Assembly: GCF_026213295.1 (NCBI RefSeq)
Contig: NC_079418.1
Span: 2,479,887 to 2,543,886, forward strand
DNA from: Gadus chalcogrammus
Lineage: Eukaryota > Chordata > Actinopteri > Gadiformes > Gadidae
Direction of reading: 5' to 3'
DNA length: 64,000 bases
In this document: in pieces, positions 33,906-45,640 of the stretch
Numbering within the stretch: position 1 is the stretch's first letter
How the letters are laid out: the number at the start of each line of letters is the position of its first letter
Notes under the pieces: model-generated
Database searches by the model: none
What the model saw: the letters and a program-made list of their open reading frames with translations, nothing else
Told to the model about the DNA's origin: nothing
Made by a program: the position numbers and the translations under genes

Positions 33906-36753
33906 TGTGTATTAAATAATTCTATGTGGTAAGAAGGTTAGAGTCCCTTTGCAGAGGAAACCGTATGCCTGGGGCACGAGTGACACACAGAGAGACAGTG
34001 TGTGTATGCGTGAGAGAGGCTGTGTGTGTGTGTGTAAGAGGCCCAGAGAGATTGAGACGGAGAGACTGTGTGTGTGTGTGTGTGTGTAAGAGGCCCAGAG
34101 AGATTGAGACGGAGAGACTGTGTGTGTGTGTGTGTGTGAGAGGCCCAGAGAGAGAGAGAGAAGAGAACGAGCGTATTTGTGGGCCGGCGAAATATAGAAA
34201 TAAATCAATCAATGATAACCCGGCTATGTGTGCAACGCTTACCTGCTTTGTTATGCCCAACGCTATTTTGCCGTGTCTGATTAGTGTGGGTGCGGGACAC
34301 AGAACGAGAGGTCCGTTGATATGTTTCTGTGTGTGCGTCTGCGGGAGACAGAACGAGAGGTCCGTTGATATGTTTCTGTGTGTGCGTTTGGAGGAGACAG
34401 AATGAGAAAGGTCTGTTTAGGTGTGTGTGTGAGAGGGAGCGAGAGAGATAGCAAGGAGAGATAGCAAGGAGAGCTAAAGTCGAAGGACGATTGAGAGGGA
34501 CCATTTTCCCTCTAGACAGTTGGAGGTAGCGATAGAGTGCGTGTTTTTCTAACAATGAACGGTTGTTTCAGGACCACGAGAAGGGGCTCTGTATGGTTTT
34601 CAGGCCCAGAGTGTAATCCCCTTTCCCATATGTGTAGTCCTCCCATTTGAGGTCCCCGTCAACCATATTTGAAGTCCTCTACTCCACCTCATGTTGTAGT
34701 TCCCCTCCCTAAAATTGTATGGAAGTTAGAACCTGTGAGGGTGTTTTGGTTCGGCCTGACGAGGCCTGTACCAATTTCGGTGGTCAGCTTCTAGTTTTGT
34801 GTATATAGAAATTTGGAAAGGGGGAGCAGTATTAAGTTATATATAATAAAGTGAAAAGTTATTTGTGAATGAAGGGACAGAAGGATCTTTTTGTGTGTGA
34901 GAAATAGTTATTAGGCCTTGTTCCATGATGGAGAGTTGAGGATGTTGCATTCCAGGCTTATCTGTTAACGGTCCTAGCTGCTGCTTGACCCTAAGGGGAG
35001 TGAGGAAGGGTGAGAGAGAGAGAACACATTTCCCCCCCCATTTGTCGAGCTACACCATTCAGGCAGTACAGAGAGACACACTAACACACAGTACAGAGAA
35101 AGGAAATAGAGTGTGTTCAACTGAAAGCGTGTGGTGGCCATACGCCATAAAACACCACATATCCAAGGAATGCAGGTAGAGCTCTGTTGAGTTTTCAGGC
35201 TTTGATAAATTTGTAGTTCCCTGTCTGCCATGTTTGAAGTTCCTTGTAGTCTCTGTCCATAGGTTTCACCTGAAAAACCCCTCTGCTGGCCGAGAAAAGG
35301 AACTACCCATGGTATCTCTCACACCCAGCCCCCAGAGCACACTCGCTTTCAAGGCGTTATGGCCTGCACCCAACGTGGGAGGGAGACACAGAGAGAGAGA
35401 GAGAAGCCACATTCCACCCTTATCTGTTGTCTTGCACCAAACAGCACCCCGTACTGAGGAGGGAGAGAGAGCGTGTTCTCCCGAAGGAGGGAGAGAGAAA
35501 CAGGGAGACACACAGTGGATATTCACATTATGGCTAATTTGTTTTAGTTTTAGTTTTGTTTTTTGTCTTCCTAGGACAACAGTTATCATTCATGATGATG
35601 AACATCGAAGTTCATGAGGAGGTTATAAGGACAATAACTGTTGATACTTTAATGGGACAACAGTGATGCTAATCTAATGCAATTGGACTAAAGAAGGTGT
35701 TTCTATTAACTAAGTGATTCATATTATTTTCACACAGGAAAGAATAATTGAATAAATATGGATATGATAAAGATGAGGATAATAATTAAAAAAATATATA
35801 TACATAAAGTAAAAACGTAATCTTGATAAACTGTACAGGTAGGACTACACCTATTAAAATATGGGGTGTATCTCTTTGGTCAAGGATGACAGGTGGATTG
35901 ATGCCACATCTGCTGGGAAGGGATCCTACATGCTATGTTGTCAATTTGGATTCGGAAGTAGTGGGTTTACCTTTCAAATGCCACTACTGCTGCTGCAACA
36001 CTTTAATAATTTTAACTCTGATAAATGACTTTTTGTTTTATAGTTTCCCTGAGGAGTATTCATTACGCACACACATTTGGCTGCATAGGGCAGTTGGGGC
36101 TGAAGACTCTGTCTCCATCCCTCCACTTTGCGATCTATACCACCATATGGGTGGGGATTGATTGTATCCCAGGTATGGCATCCTGCAGCGAGCCAGTATG
36201 GAAGGCTGGTTAGCCAACGACGGGTAAGATCCCACCTTGACACCCGGGACGACCTAAGGCAGGCACAGTCACGATTACTTGGCAGAGTCGCTGTGGGCAT
36301 TGGCTTACTTGATCATGAAGTCACGAGCTGCAACAATCATAGGAAGTGCCGGGTGGGGTGTAAGGTGGAGGAGGAACAGGGGTCAGATATGTCAGCTCTG
36401 GCAGCAGAGGTGGTCTTGGAACGGGGCATGTCGCGTTTTATTTTATTTTATTTTATTTTACCTTTGTGGTATAGAAGCCCACTAACGCATGTACGTTTTT
36501 CGGTTTAGTGCATGACTTTGGAACAGCGTGGTTTCAGGCGGCTGATGGTAAACCCACCCATATTGGGCTTTGGTTTTGGACATACTGGTTTCGATTTCCC
36601 TTCCCAAAAGATTGGCTTTAATTTGCTGATGGTTAAGGTTAGACGTTTCGACGTTGGTTGCACCAACGGCGTTCTTAGATTTGCTTATCATTTAATGTGC
36701 ATGGTTTTGACCATTGCGCAAGGGGGGAGGTATTGAGGAGAATTAAAAAAAAA

Positions 36754-36804
<51 letters not shown>

Positions 36805-36860
36805 TAGAAAACAAGGTTTTTCTTCACCATACTTGCAAACAATGATTGACATCCAGCTAA
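33906..36860 (+). repeat. Low-complexity retroviral interior
   Basis: GT-, GA- and AG-rich duplicated segments fill 33990-34460, including two cagaacgagaggtccgttgata copies. A (ttttat)n run lies at 36436-36461 and an (aat)n run at 36756-36803. Short pieces near 36100-36180 may derive from viral coding sequence, but I cannot place them. Confidence 0.6.
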
Positions 36861-36889
36861 ATGAGTGTGAAATACAGTGTTCAACAGAT

Positions 36890-37330
36890 GGGTAGAAGCA
36901 GTCCCATCAAAAGACCAAAGTGCGACTACAGTAATCAAGTTTCTGACTGGAGAAGTCAAGGCAAGGTTTGGACTTCCGTCAGAAATAAGCTCAGACAAAA
37001 CGTTTATTCAGAGAACACTCAAACAAGTGATTCAACATTTGCATGTCAAATAAAGACTAGATTACGCCCCAATCCTCAACCACAAGGTATGGTGGAAAGA
37101 GTGAATGGGACGCTCAAGACAAAAATTAACAACATTTGTGCAGGCACTAAATTGAATTGATGCACTACCACTGACACTAATGAGTTATCGCATGAAAACT
37201 AACAGAACGACGCATCTAACCCTGCATGAAATGCTTAAGGGTCGACCCATGCCTTCACTTAACATTCAAGGGTCCCAAAAGGGACTTCCATTAGAATAAT
37301 TAGAAATAGGATTAAGGAAAATATGTTTGA
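36890..37330 (+). pseudogene. Retroviral integrase C-terminal remnant
   Basis: A block around QGMVERVNGTLK, followed after a stop by LMSYRMKTNRTTHL, matches the end of a retroviral integrase (the NPQ/QG...VERVNG...LK pattern). Several stops and frame changes are present, and the upstream pol is missing. Confidence 0.65.
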
Positions 37331-37548
37331 ACATCTAACTGTTGTACATAAGTTTGTAATTCCAGCAAGAGGAACACAAAGTTCCAGGGCCAGAGGAGGA
37401 GCCAGATGCAGACACGCCCGGAGCCGACCAACTACCCAAGGATGATGCAATCAGATTTCGGCAGGGTTTGAATCAGTCCTGTTTTGGTGGTCCACTATTA
37501 ACAAAAATGTTGTTTGGATAAATAGTATATACTATAATCAGCAACGTT

Positions 37549-37790
37549 TTGTCAATTTTTCCACGGATAAGGTCAAGGGACTATATAGATATAGATATGC
37601 TATTGGCAGAGCAAGGAGGGGTGTGTGGGATGATAAAGACGACATGTTGTACTTTTATCCCCAATAACACAGCACCGGATGGGTCGGTGGCCAGGGTGCT
37701 GGCAGGGTTACAGTCCCTCAGATTAGATTTGGCAGAGAGAATTCCGGCATTAATGACCCCTTCACAGGATGGATGGAGAGCCCAATGAGC
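37549..37790 (+). pseudogene. Retroviral envelope TM ectodomain remnant
   Basis: A short ORF contains AEQGGVCGMIKTTCC, the CX6CC transmembrane-subunit motif of gamma/epsilon-type retroviral envelopes. No surface subunit, fusion peptide or membrane anchor is recognisable. It is followed by C-rich simple sequence at 37970-38050. 38060-39183 shows no gene. Confidence 0.65.
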
Positions 37791-40700
37791 GATGGGCGCT
37801 ACAGGTGCAGCAGGTGCCATCCAAGCTTACCTGGGGATCGAGAGTTTGGACGAGGGACCACCAGAGGGGCCCGACCTGATCCGGCTGGAGAACATGGAAC
37901 AGACCCCTGCCCCACTGTCCAAGAGCCCCCCACGCAATGCAGCGTGCCAATACATGAAGATCACCTGACCCCCCCCCCCCCCCCCCCCCTCCCTTCCCCA
38001 TCCCAGCCACTACAAGCAAACCCCACCACCACACCCCCCCCCCCCCCCGCCTGTGACGTACTAGTAACCTCTCCAGGTGGGCTGCCCCATTCCCGTCCCC
38101 GCCAACGGCACCACCCCCCTCCCACCTGATGCACCTGATGCACCCACGTCGCCCGGACCAGGGATCTGCGTTCCGGCACCAGGGGCTGCGGCCCGTTCCC
38201 TTAAGGCTTGAGGGCGCCCCTGGCTGTATTCGCTTCTGTACGCTTCACTGTTTTTAGCCGCTCCCATATCTATGCCCGCGTCTACGCAACCGACGCCGGG
38301 AACGTAAATGTTGTTGTGTATATCGCTGTCCCACTAGATGGAGCTCGGGGATACACACGGGCGAGATTCCAGGGGCCTTGATTGCCCGTTTATCAGATGA
38401 GGTCCTGAGCGCAGTTGAATAAAAGGGTCTAATGCTCAGGTGGCGCCTTGCGTCCACCTGCCCGTGATGACGCTCAGGGCTATTCCGTGGTTTCAGTTGT
38501 TCCCGTGCCCCGTGCCTACCCTGGATACCCCATGCGTGTGATTGCTTATTGTTACACGACCAGCTAACTCCTCCTCACATCCTTAGTGTGTGGTCACCTA
38601 GGGATGGGTTGAGGGGGATTGCCATTCGTTATCCACCTCATATCTTTCTATTATTATTACTATTATTTAGGGACACGTTTTATAGGTTGCATTTCTTTCC
38701 TGTGATTGTTATTGTGTAGTATTTGTGTGATTGTTGCATTTTTGTTTATTGTTTACTGTTTGTTTTATTGTTGCATTTCGTTGTTATTATTAGGGTTTGG
38801 TGTTAGTTTTGTTGTTGGTTGTTGTTATTTGTTTTTTGTATTATTGTATGCTTGTGGTATGTTTGTTTTTTGTGTATTACCTGCTGCCACTTTACTTGGT
38901 ATCGTCTGTTCGCGATGTAAGGCCGGGGTGGATGCCACCCCCTAGGTGGGGTGTGTATGGCATACCCATGTCTGAAGCATGGGTGGCGTTTCTCCCACGT
39001 GGTTCCCCATACACCTGGTCCAGCGACTTATTTTAGTCCCATGCTCATGGTTGTTTGTTTTTATGATAATTTTGTCTTCTTTCTGTTATTTCTAAAAGTG
39101 TTATGATGGTAGTCCCGCGCTGAAGTCCTATCCCTCGTACCCCTAATGAGTAAAAGTCGTCTTGCGACGACTTGAGGGGGATATGTTGGGCAAAATAACC
39201 TGCTGAGCACATATAAATATAGCTAACTCCCACCCTAGCTTGAGGAGCACAACACATGGCAGTCACGATACAATATAGTCAGCTTTTAAACACATAACAC
39301 ACACATGATAACATAGTCAGGTCGAGGCCAGAGCTAAGGCCCCATTTCTCCGCCAGGCAAATGGTAAACACTCAGACAATGCACTGTTTCATCCTCAGAA
39401 CGGGAGGGCCACAATCAGGAGACTCTTTGAGGCGCTCCCCCATCAGGAAGAACACGAGGAGATACACTAGGGCCTGAGAGCCAAGGTCACGCAAAGCACT
39501 GTTTCATCCTCAGAACGGGAGGGCCACAATCAGGAGACTCTTTGAGGCGCTCCCCCATCAGGAAGAACACGAGGAGACACACTAGGGCCTGAGAGCCAAG
39601 GTCACGCAAAGACACACAGAACCACATACGTCTCAAACGCACACACCTCACCAAGAGGAAGATACAGCATAAAACTGTATCACACAGACACTTCTGCCCC
39701 TTCTTCTGAAGCAGACCTTCCACGGAGGCGAAGCTCTGGACGAACCATCAGCGCTGATTAGGGACTTAGACATATTCGATTTCTCACGCTTTATGACTCT
39801 GTATAACCGTTGCCACTTTACTTAATAAATCCAAGGTCCTCGTGCCGACAGACTTTATTACCTCTCCGTCTCATTTCATCTGGTCCAGTAACTAGACAGA
39901 CCGTTTTTCCCAACAGACTCAGTGGAGTTAGTGCTACCGGAAACTCGACTGAACGAACGAACGATTCGCGAACGACTCCTCTTGGCGAACTGGGTCACGG
40001 AAACGAATCATTAAATCCACCACTACTCTGTAGTGATCTTACCGTGCGTTGTACCGTCTCTTAAAACAACAAGGGCATCTTGCAGGCAGGCAAAGGTGAA
40101 AGGTCACGTTGATAGCCTATGACGTCACCCAGCGGCAGCAGGGCACTGAGTGAACGAGGCTACAAAGTACAAACTTTACTTCTATATTATTACTATTAGA
40201 CATTTTTATTCTCGGATAATTGATTCACATGTTAATGTTTAATTGTTCATGTGTAATTTTACAAAGCATTGAAAATTTAAATGTCCACTCAAAAGGGCAC
40301 TTTGGTCCTTCAGAGGGAAAAGGGCAGGGGCTCTGGCCTCTGCACGTGCCTGGTGCTTAAAATACGTAACAGTACTCCATTTGCAAATCAGCCTTAGCGA
40401 TTTCCTGCTGAAGATGAAGACGATATAATTCTTTAGTCGTCAACTGAAATAGAGGAAAATATTGTTTGAACATTCAAGCGACATACTTGGCCAATAAAGT
40501 AAGTGAGTAGCCTAGGGATATGTCTTACATGCTCATATTGCGACCCTGATGCACCCGCTGCTTCCTCGACCACAGTCCGTACGAGACAAGTGAGTTTGAG
40601 AACACTGTTAGTTTAGTTTAATCTTCAATAATGACTTGGAACTGGCAAGAAAAGGCTAGGCCTACCTCAGTTCTTTCAGACCCATCCATGGCAATATTTT

Positions 40701-41248
40701 CATCGGTCTCCTGTCATACAAAGAGCAATTATAGGCCTATTGGCTGAGTAGTTTGAGATGCGCTTACAACAGAAATGATAAAAAAAAAGGCCTACCGGAC
40801 TTACATAAACTGGAGGACAGGGGCGGACTGGCCATCGGGAGGTTCGGGAGATTTCCCGAACGGCCGGACGATTTCAGGCCGAGCCGGCCGGCCGTAATTC
40901 TTTTAGATTTTTATTTTTTTTATTTTATTATTATTATATATTATATATTTTTATGTTAAAAAAAAATGATAAAGTTAAGTAAGCCGTGATTTGGGGTGGC
41001 CTGCTGCCGGATAATTGCTTACAGCGCGAAACGGAGCTCTTGCCTGACGGTGAAACGGGGCCGATGTATTACTGTAAATTTAGAGGGGGGAGCACCCACA
41101 CAGTGTATGGGGGCAAAGCGAAAGGCCAAAGCGAGCGGCCGAACGGCCCCTCCGCGGTCTGTCATTTCTGATTGGCTCAGCCTGACACATGGCCGGGTCA
41201 GTTACTTCTCGTTGATCTCACTGAAGTTACACAGTCAGAAATACGAAA

Positions 41249-44200
41249 ATGTCAAAAAGGAAAAAAGGTGGTGGAGAGGAAAAATAATTGGGTGGCGCTC
41301 AGAAGTTGAGGTTGAAAAATAAAAAAAATTTAGAGCTAGACGCAGCCAAATGTGCAAAATTAACCGACCTTTTCCGTGGAAAAGCCAAGGTTGACGGCGA
41401 CGCCCCTGTCAGCGAGACTGGTGAGGCGGGAACAGGACACAGCAACATAGCTATGACAGGTGCACTAGCGAGCATGTTTGGCAATATAATAATGACTTAA
41501 ACTAATTATGGAAGTACCAGAGACGTCGGAGAACTATTCATAATATTGCAATGACCACGGAAGAGCCAGTGAATGAAGTATTGATCAGAGAGCGATTTAT
41601 TAGATACCACCGCTAATACTTCAACACCGGTAGCCACAGCAACGCACAACAAACCCCGGCCCGCCCCCATCTCCCAAACCCTGTGCGCTACAATATCAAA
41701 CAGCTTTTGGCCGTTATATTATGTATATATTATATTATATACTATTATATATAGAGCTAAAAGTATGTTTAAGAATTATAGTCTCTTAACTTTTATTATT
41801 ATTATTATTAGTCAAGTCCAGTGACAGTCGAGGTGATGCTGAGACACAGGGTGACTCCAGGCATGGTGGTGATGAGGAGGTGAAGGAGGAGTATGGAGCA
41901 GAAACCAGCATAGAAACAGTGAAAGGTACAAGGGCAATTGTTTTATGAATATAAATAAAAAAATGATTATGTTTAAAATGATAAAAATCATAAATTAAAG
42001 AATATCCACTATTGCAGATGTAGCTCTACACTCAACCCAGGCAGAGTCAGGGTCCAGCAAAGGAGAAGTTGAGCTAGCTATTCACCCAGATGAGGATGAG
42101 GGATTTCCTTTTTTTGACCGCCCAGCCTCAAAAGATTTTTCCAAATTTTTTAACTTCCACCCTCAACAACCCCCCAGAAAAGGTGTTAGCATCTATGAGA
42201 CGAAAGATGGCATCAACAGAAAGTGGCTCACATACTGTCAAAGAGACAACTCTCTGTACTGTTCAGTATGTTTGGCCTATGCAAAGCCATCTGCAACTGA
42301 CAGCACATTTATTAAGGGGGGGATGACAGCCTGGAAGCATGTTCATCAAAGAATAGAAGAGCATGAAAGAAACAAAGGCCATAGAGATAGTGCAGAGGCA
42401 TATTTTATGAAAGCCAGCCAAGCAGACATAGCAAGCCTACTTTGTGGGAAACAAATCTCTCTGCACCGGGATCAGGTCAGGAAGAAACGCCAAGTCATGG
42501 ATCGTGTGATAGAAGTGATCAAAGTTTTAGGGAAGTGTGGTCTAAGCTATAGAGGCACTGAATTTGAAGCAGCATACACCTGGGAGAAGTTCGCTGTTGA
42601 CCATGGAAACTTCTTGGAAATGATCATTCTATTAAGCAAATTTGATGTCTCGCTCCAAGAACATGTGAAGGAATGTGTTCAAAAAAGCAAAAGCCTACAT
42701 GACAGCGGTGCGAAAGGCAGAGGATCCCTGGTAACACTGCTCTCTAAAACCTCTGTTAACAAAGTAATTGACGTCATCAGTCACTTAATTAAGGAGAGCA
42801 TATCTAGGGAGGTAAGAGTGGCAGGGATGTTTTCTGTGCAGATTGACACCACACAGGATGTCACCTCCACAGACCAATGTGCTGTAATCCTCAGATATGT
42901 CAATGATGAAGTCCAGGAGAAGCTCATAGGTGTGGTTCAATGTGAGTCATCAACTGGAGAATATTTTGTGGAGCTACTTAAAGAAACTCTGTCAAAGGTG
43001 GATATTGATCTTCAGAACTGTGTAGGCAACTCAACTGATGGTGCAGCAAACATGCAAGGCCAATACAAGGGGTTCTCTACCTTACTCTCATCAGAGTCTC
43101 CTAATCAGGTGCACATCTGGTGCTATGCACATGTGCTTAATCTGGTTTTGGGAGACACCACAGGCATTGTTATCGAAAGTGCATCTCTTTTTTCTATTAT
43201 AAATGATGTAGCTGTATTTATTAAAGATTCATACAAGCGTATGAATGTCTGGGAGAAGGTGAGTGATGACAAGCGACACAGAAGGCTGTCTCCGATTGGA
43301 GAAACTAGCTGGTGGGCAAAGGACCAGGCTCTCAGCAAAATATTTGGCTGTTTTGGTAACCCCTACAATGCCTTGTTCGTGGACTTAATCCTAACACTGA
43401 AGAGGATAGTGGAGGATAAATCAATGAAACCACCTGTCAGAGCAAAAGCAAAGGGTTACTTTGAGGCCTTTTTGAAACATGAGACAATCCTGACTGCACA
43501 AATATTTCTGAGGATATTTGAGATCACCTCCCCACTCTCCAACTACCTGCAGACCAGTGGCATGGACCTAATCACTGCGCATCGCCTAGTAATGGGGGCC
43601 CAAGACAGCCTAAAAAAATGCACAAGGGACATGGATGCCGTGACAAAAGCCGCTAATGTCTTTGTTGAGTGGGCTAACGATAAGCTGGAGGAAAACGAAT
43701 CCGAAGAGGTGGTACAGGCAGCTCTCCCTCAAAGAAAAATCAGAAAGAAAAAGACCATGCCAGGTGAAGAAGCAGAGGAAGAACACATATTGAGTGCAGA
43801 GGATCAGTACAGGATCAAGGTACACAACACCATTTTGGATACAGTGACTGAGAGCATCCAAACACGCTACTCTGCAAATGGAGCCCTTTATGATGATTTT
43901 GCCTGCCTCGACCCAAGGAACTTTGACACATTGAGAGTTAAAAACCTCCCATCTGAATCCCTGGAACAACTCAGTCGATGTCTCCTGAGATTTGACGACA
44001 GAGCCACACCTGGAAGGCTCAAGGCCGAGCTCTATAATCTGGCCAACCAATGGGAGAGAATAAAGTTGCCCCATTTGGAGTCCTACACTGTCAGGACTGC
44101 AGCAGAGCATACCAAAGATGGAGATGGCCTGGAGCTCACAGTCACCAGCTGCACCTCCTGTAAAGACTGTGCAATTTGTGTGTATCGGGTCCTTTCCAAA

Positions 44201-44470
44201 TACAACCTTCTGACTGGTTCCTATCATGTCATTGGATTGGCCTACAAGTTCCTGCTGACACTCTCCTTCAGCCAAGTGGCCTGTGAGAGGACCTTCTCAA
44301 CACTAAAATTTGTGAAGAACAGACTGAGAACCACCTTGACACAGGATCGTCTTGAGGCCTTCATTATAATGTGCACCGAAAAAGAGATCCTGATGTCTCT
44401 AGACAACGATGAGGTCATTGACAAAGTTGCGGAGACCAGTGAAGTGCTCCAGCGCTTGCTGATGATGTGA
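41249..44470 (+). CDS. hAT transposase, ZMYM1-like, near-intact
   Basis: Exons are 41249-41459, 41812-41925 and 42018-44470, joined in phase. Exon 1 starts MSKRKKGGG but meets an in-frame TAA at 41285-41287, after which the frame stays open. Exon 3 carries the TTF-like finger (YCSVCLAYAKP, then HERNKGH), a DUF4371-type region with QIDTTQDV and NSTDGAANMQG, CYAHVLNLVL, and the hAT C-terminal block FSQVACERTFSTLK with the catalytic Glu. About 817 residues are open from 42018 alone. Translation could start downstream of the exon-1 stop, so I treat the function as undecided rather than dead. The mechanism is DDE cut-and-paste in the nucleus. Confidence 0.82.
41518..41762 (-). repeat. Harbinger fragment inside hAT intron
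   Basis: Read on the minus strand it matches 54690-55015: the agctctatatataata tract, ggccaaaagctgt, then the ctcttccgtggtcattgcaa block. Divergence is greater than among the other copies. Confidence 0.65.
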
Positions 44471-45640
44471 GGTAGGACAGTCTGTTTTTTTTTGTTTTAT
44501 GAATAGAAATTAAAGCATAAGATTGTGTTTGAAATGATAAAAAAAAGAATTTCCACTATTATCTTTAATGTATTGGCCTGCTAAATTAGAATTATTTGTT
44601 ACTTGTCATTTTCATGCAGATGTAGCTCTACACCGGCAGATTCAGGGTCCAGCGGAGAGGAAGCAGAGCGAGCTCTACACCCAGATTATTTTTTGCTGTT
44701 TGTTTTCTCTAACTATATAAATCCAACTATATCAATCAAGGAAAGTTTGTCTGTCTGTGTGTGTGTGTGTGTGTGTCCTAATTTTTCTCCCAAACGGCTT
44801 TACCTATCACTCTGAAATGTCGAATAGCCCCTCAATATATACCTGGCCAGAGACTGACAGAGCCATTTTTCTAATTTGTCAATGCAAACGTTGGTTAAAA
44901 AAAAGCTTGATTAGTGATTTATGTGAAGCTGTAACCAACAGACAATGTGTATGTGTGTGACAATTTTTTTCCACTAAAATAATTGTATCTTGCACTATTT
45001 AGATCATTTTCAGCCTTGATTTTCCTTTCTAGGCACATGCAATTTCAAATATTTTGTACATGGACAAGATTGCTAATAAAATATTTCCCAGTGATCTTCA
45101 CATTATTCTAAACACATGCACATCCCAACATTGACATGCAGTTGCAATGCACATATCCACGGATAAGGACTAGTTTTTATTATTTTACACCGTGGCAAAA
45201 TTCCACACACGCTATTCCCGCGGTCTCATAAAAGGCCTCTCCATCCCAAAGTCCCGGGCCAAATTTTTGTCCCAGTCCACCCCTGCTGGAGGATGTTCAT
45301 TCGTAGCCGGCTCCATTAAAAGCAATACTCTGTCTTGATCTGTGAAGTTGATTAATTCAGTCACGTTTTGGAATAGAGCCACATATACAGGCATACAACA
45401 AACATGGGGTTCTATGTCGTATAGGCTTCGCCTTTTAAGGCTATCGCTATTGGGTTATCCCTAGGCGTGAGCCGTAGCACTGAAAAATTTGTAATCCCCG
45501 CCCACCAACAGCGTGGGCCTCAATTACGTCCGCGGGCCTCAACGACGTCCGCATTTCGCAGATATAGGCGGGCGCCGGTGGACGTTCTGCTCCCATTTTC
45601 TTCAGGATGATCCTGTAGCATACTGAAATAAAGAGATATT

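Larger units (their letters stand above)
32270..39915 (+). mobile_element. Endogenous retrovirus, two LTRs, 7.6 kb, decayed
   Basis: LTRs at 32270-33002 and 39184-39915 begin TGTTGGG and end (in the 3' copy) CCCAACA. A 4-bp target duplication, GACT, flanks the element. The primer site at 33006-33024 resembles the complement of the tRNA-Trp 3' end with a small mismatch. A polypurine tract (gaggggga) precedes the 3' LTR. The LTRs are nearly identical, implying recent insertion, yet no gag or reverse transcriptase is recognisable. It was therefore probably mobilised as a defective copy. A solo LTR of the same family lies at 51596-52362. Confidence 0.88.
31865..40025. mobile_element. hAT-type MITE split by an endogenous retrovirus
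   Basis: TAGTGTTGG and CCACCACTA form short terminal repeats flanked by an exact 8-bp duplication, CTCTGTAG (31857-31864 and 40026-40033). The interior is rich in gttcgcgaa, accggaaactcgactga and their complements, giving long hairpins. Without the insert the MITE is about 0.5 kb. Confidence 0.8.
40818..45285 (+). mobile_element. ZMYM1-like hAT transposon, 4.47 kb
   Basis: Terminal repeats CAGGGGCGGACTGG and CCAGTCCACCCCTG are inverted. An exact 8-bp target duplication, CTGGAGGA, lies at 40810-40817 and 45286-45293. It contains a three-exon transposase, with a Harbinger fragment in its first intron. 44500-45240 is 3' non-coding and includes a partial duplicate of the exon-3 start near 44620-44690. 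Confidence 0.93.
40357..45394 (-). pseudogene. Small-exon minus-strand gene split by a hAT element
   Basis: Candidate exons with good splice sites are: a 5' exon from about 45394 to 45286, continuing after the hAT at 40817-40805 (it gives ATNEHPPVY before GTAAGT); 40710-40666 (45 nt); 40604-40529; and 40443-40357, which ends in QMEYCYVF-stop. The last exon's charged helix resembles C-terminal ends of Myb/SANT-like accessory proteins of Harbinger elements; that is a guess. The hAT target site (tcctccag on this strand) lies inside the first visible exon. The 5' side is cut off by the DIRS remnant at about 45400. Confidence 0.45.

Noticed and set aside
33926..34405. 159-residue Cys-Val rich ORF
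   Set aside because: Product of GT/GA-rich low complexity in the provirus interior.
37773..38129. Pro-rich ORF in C-rich DNA
   Set aside because: Driven by poly-C runs; no family resemblance.
38706..38945. Hydrophobic 79-residue ORF rich in Cys and Phe
   Set aside because: T-rich low-complexity region in the provirus; no anchor or signal context.
43610..44275. 221-residue minus-strand ORF
   Set aside because: Shadow of the ZMYM1-like transposase exon.
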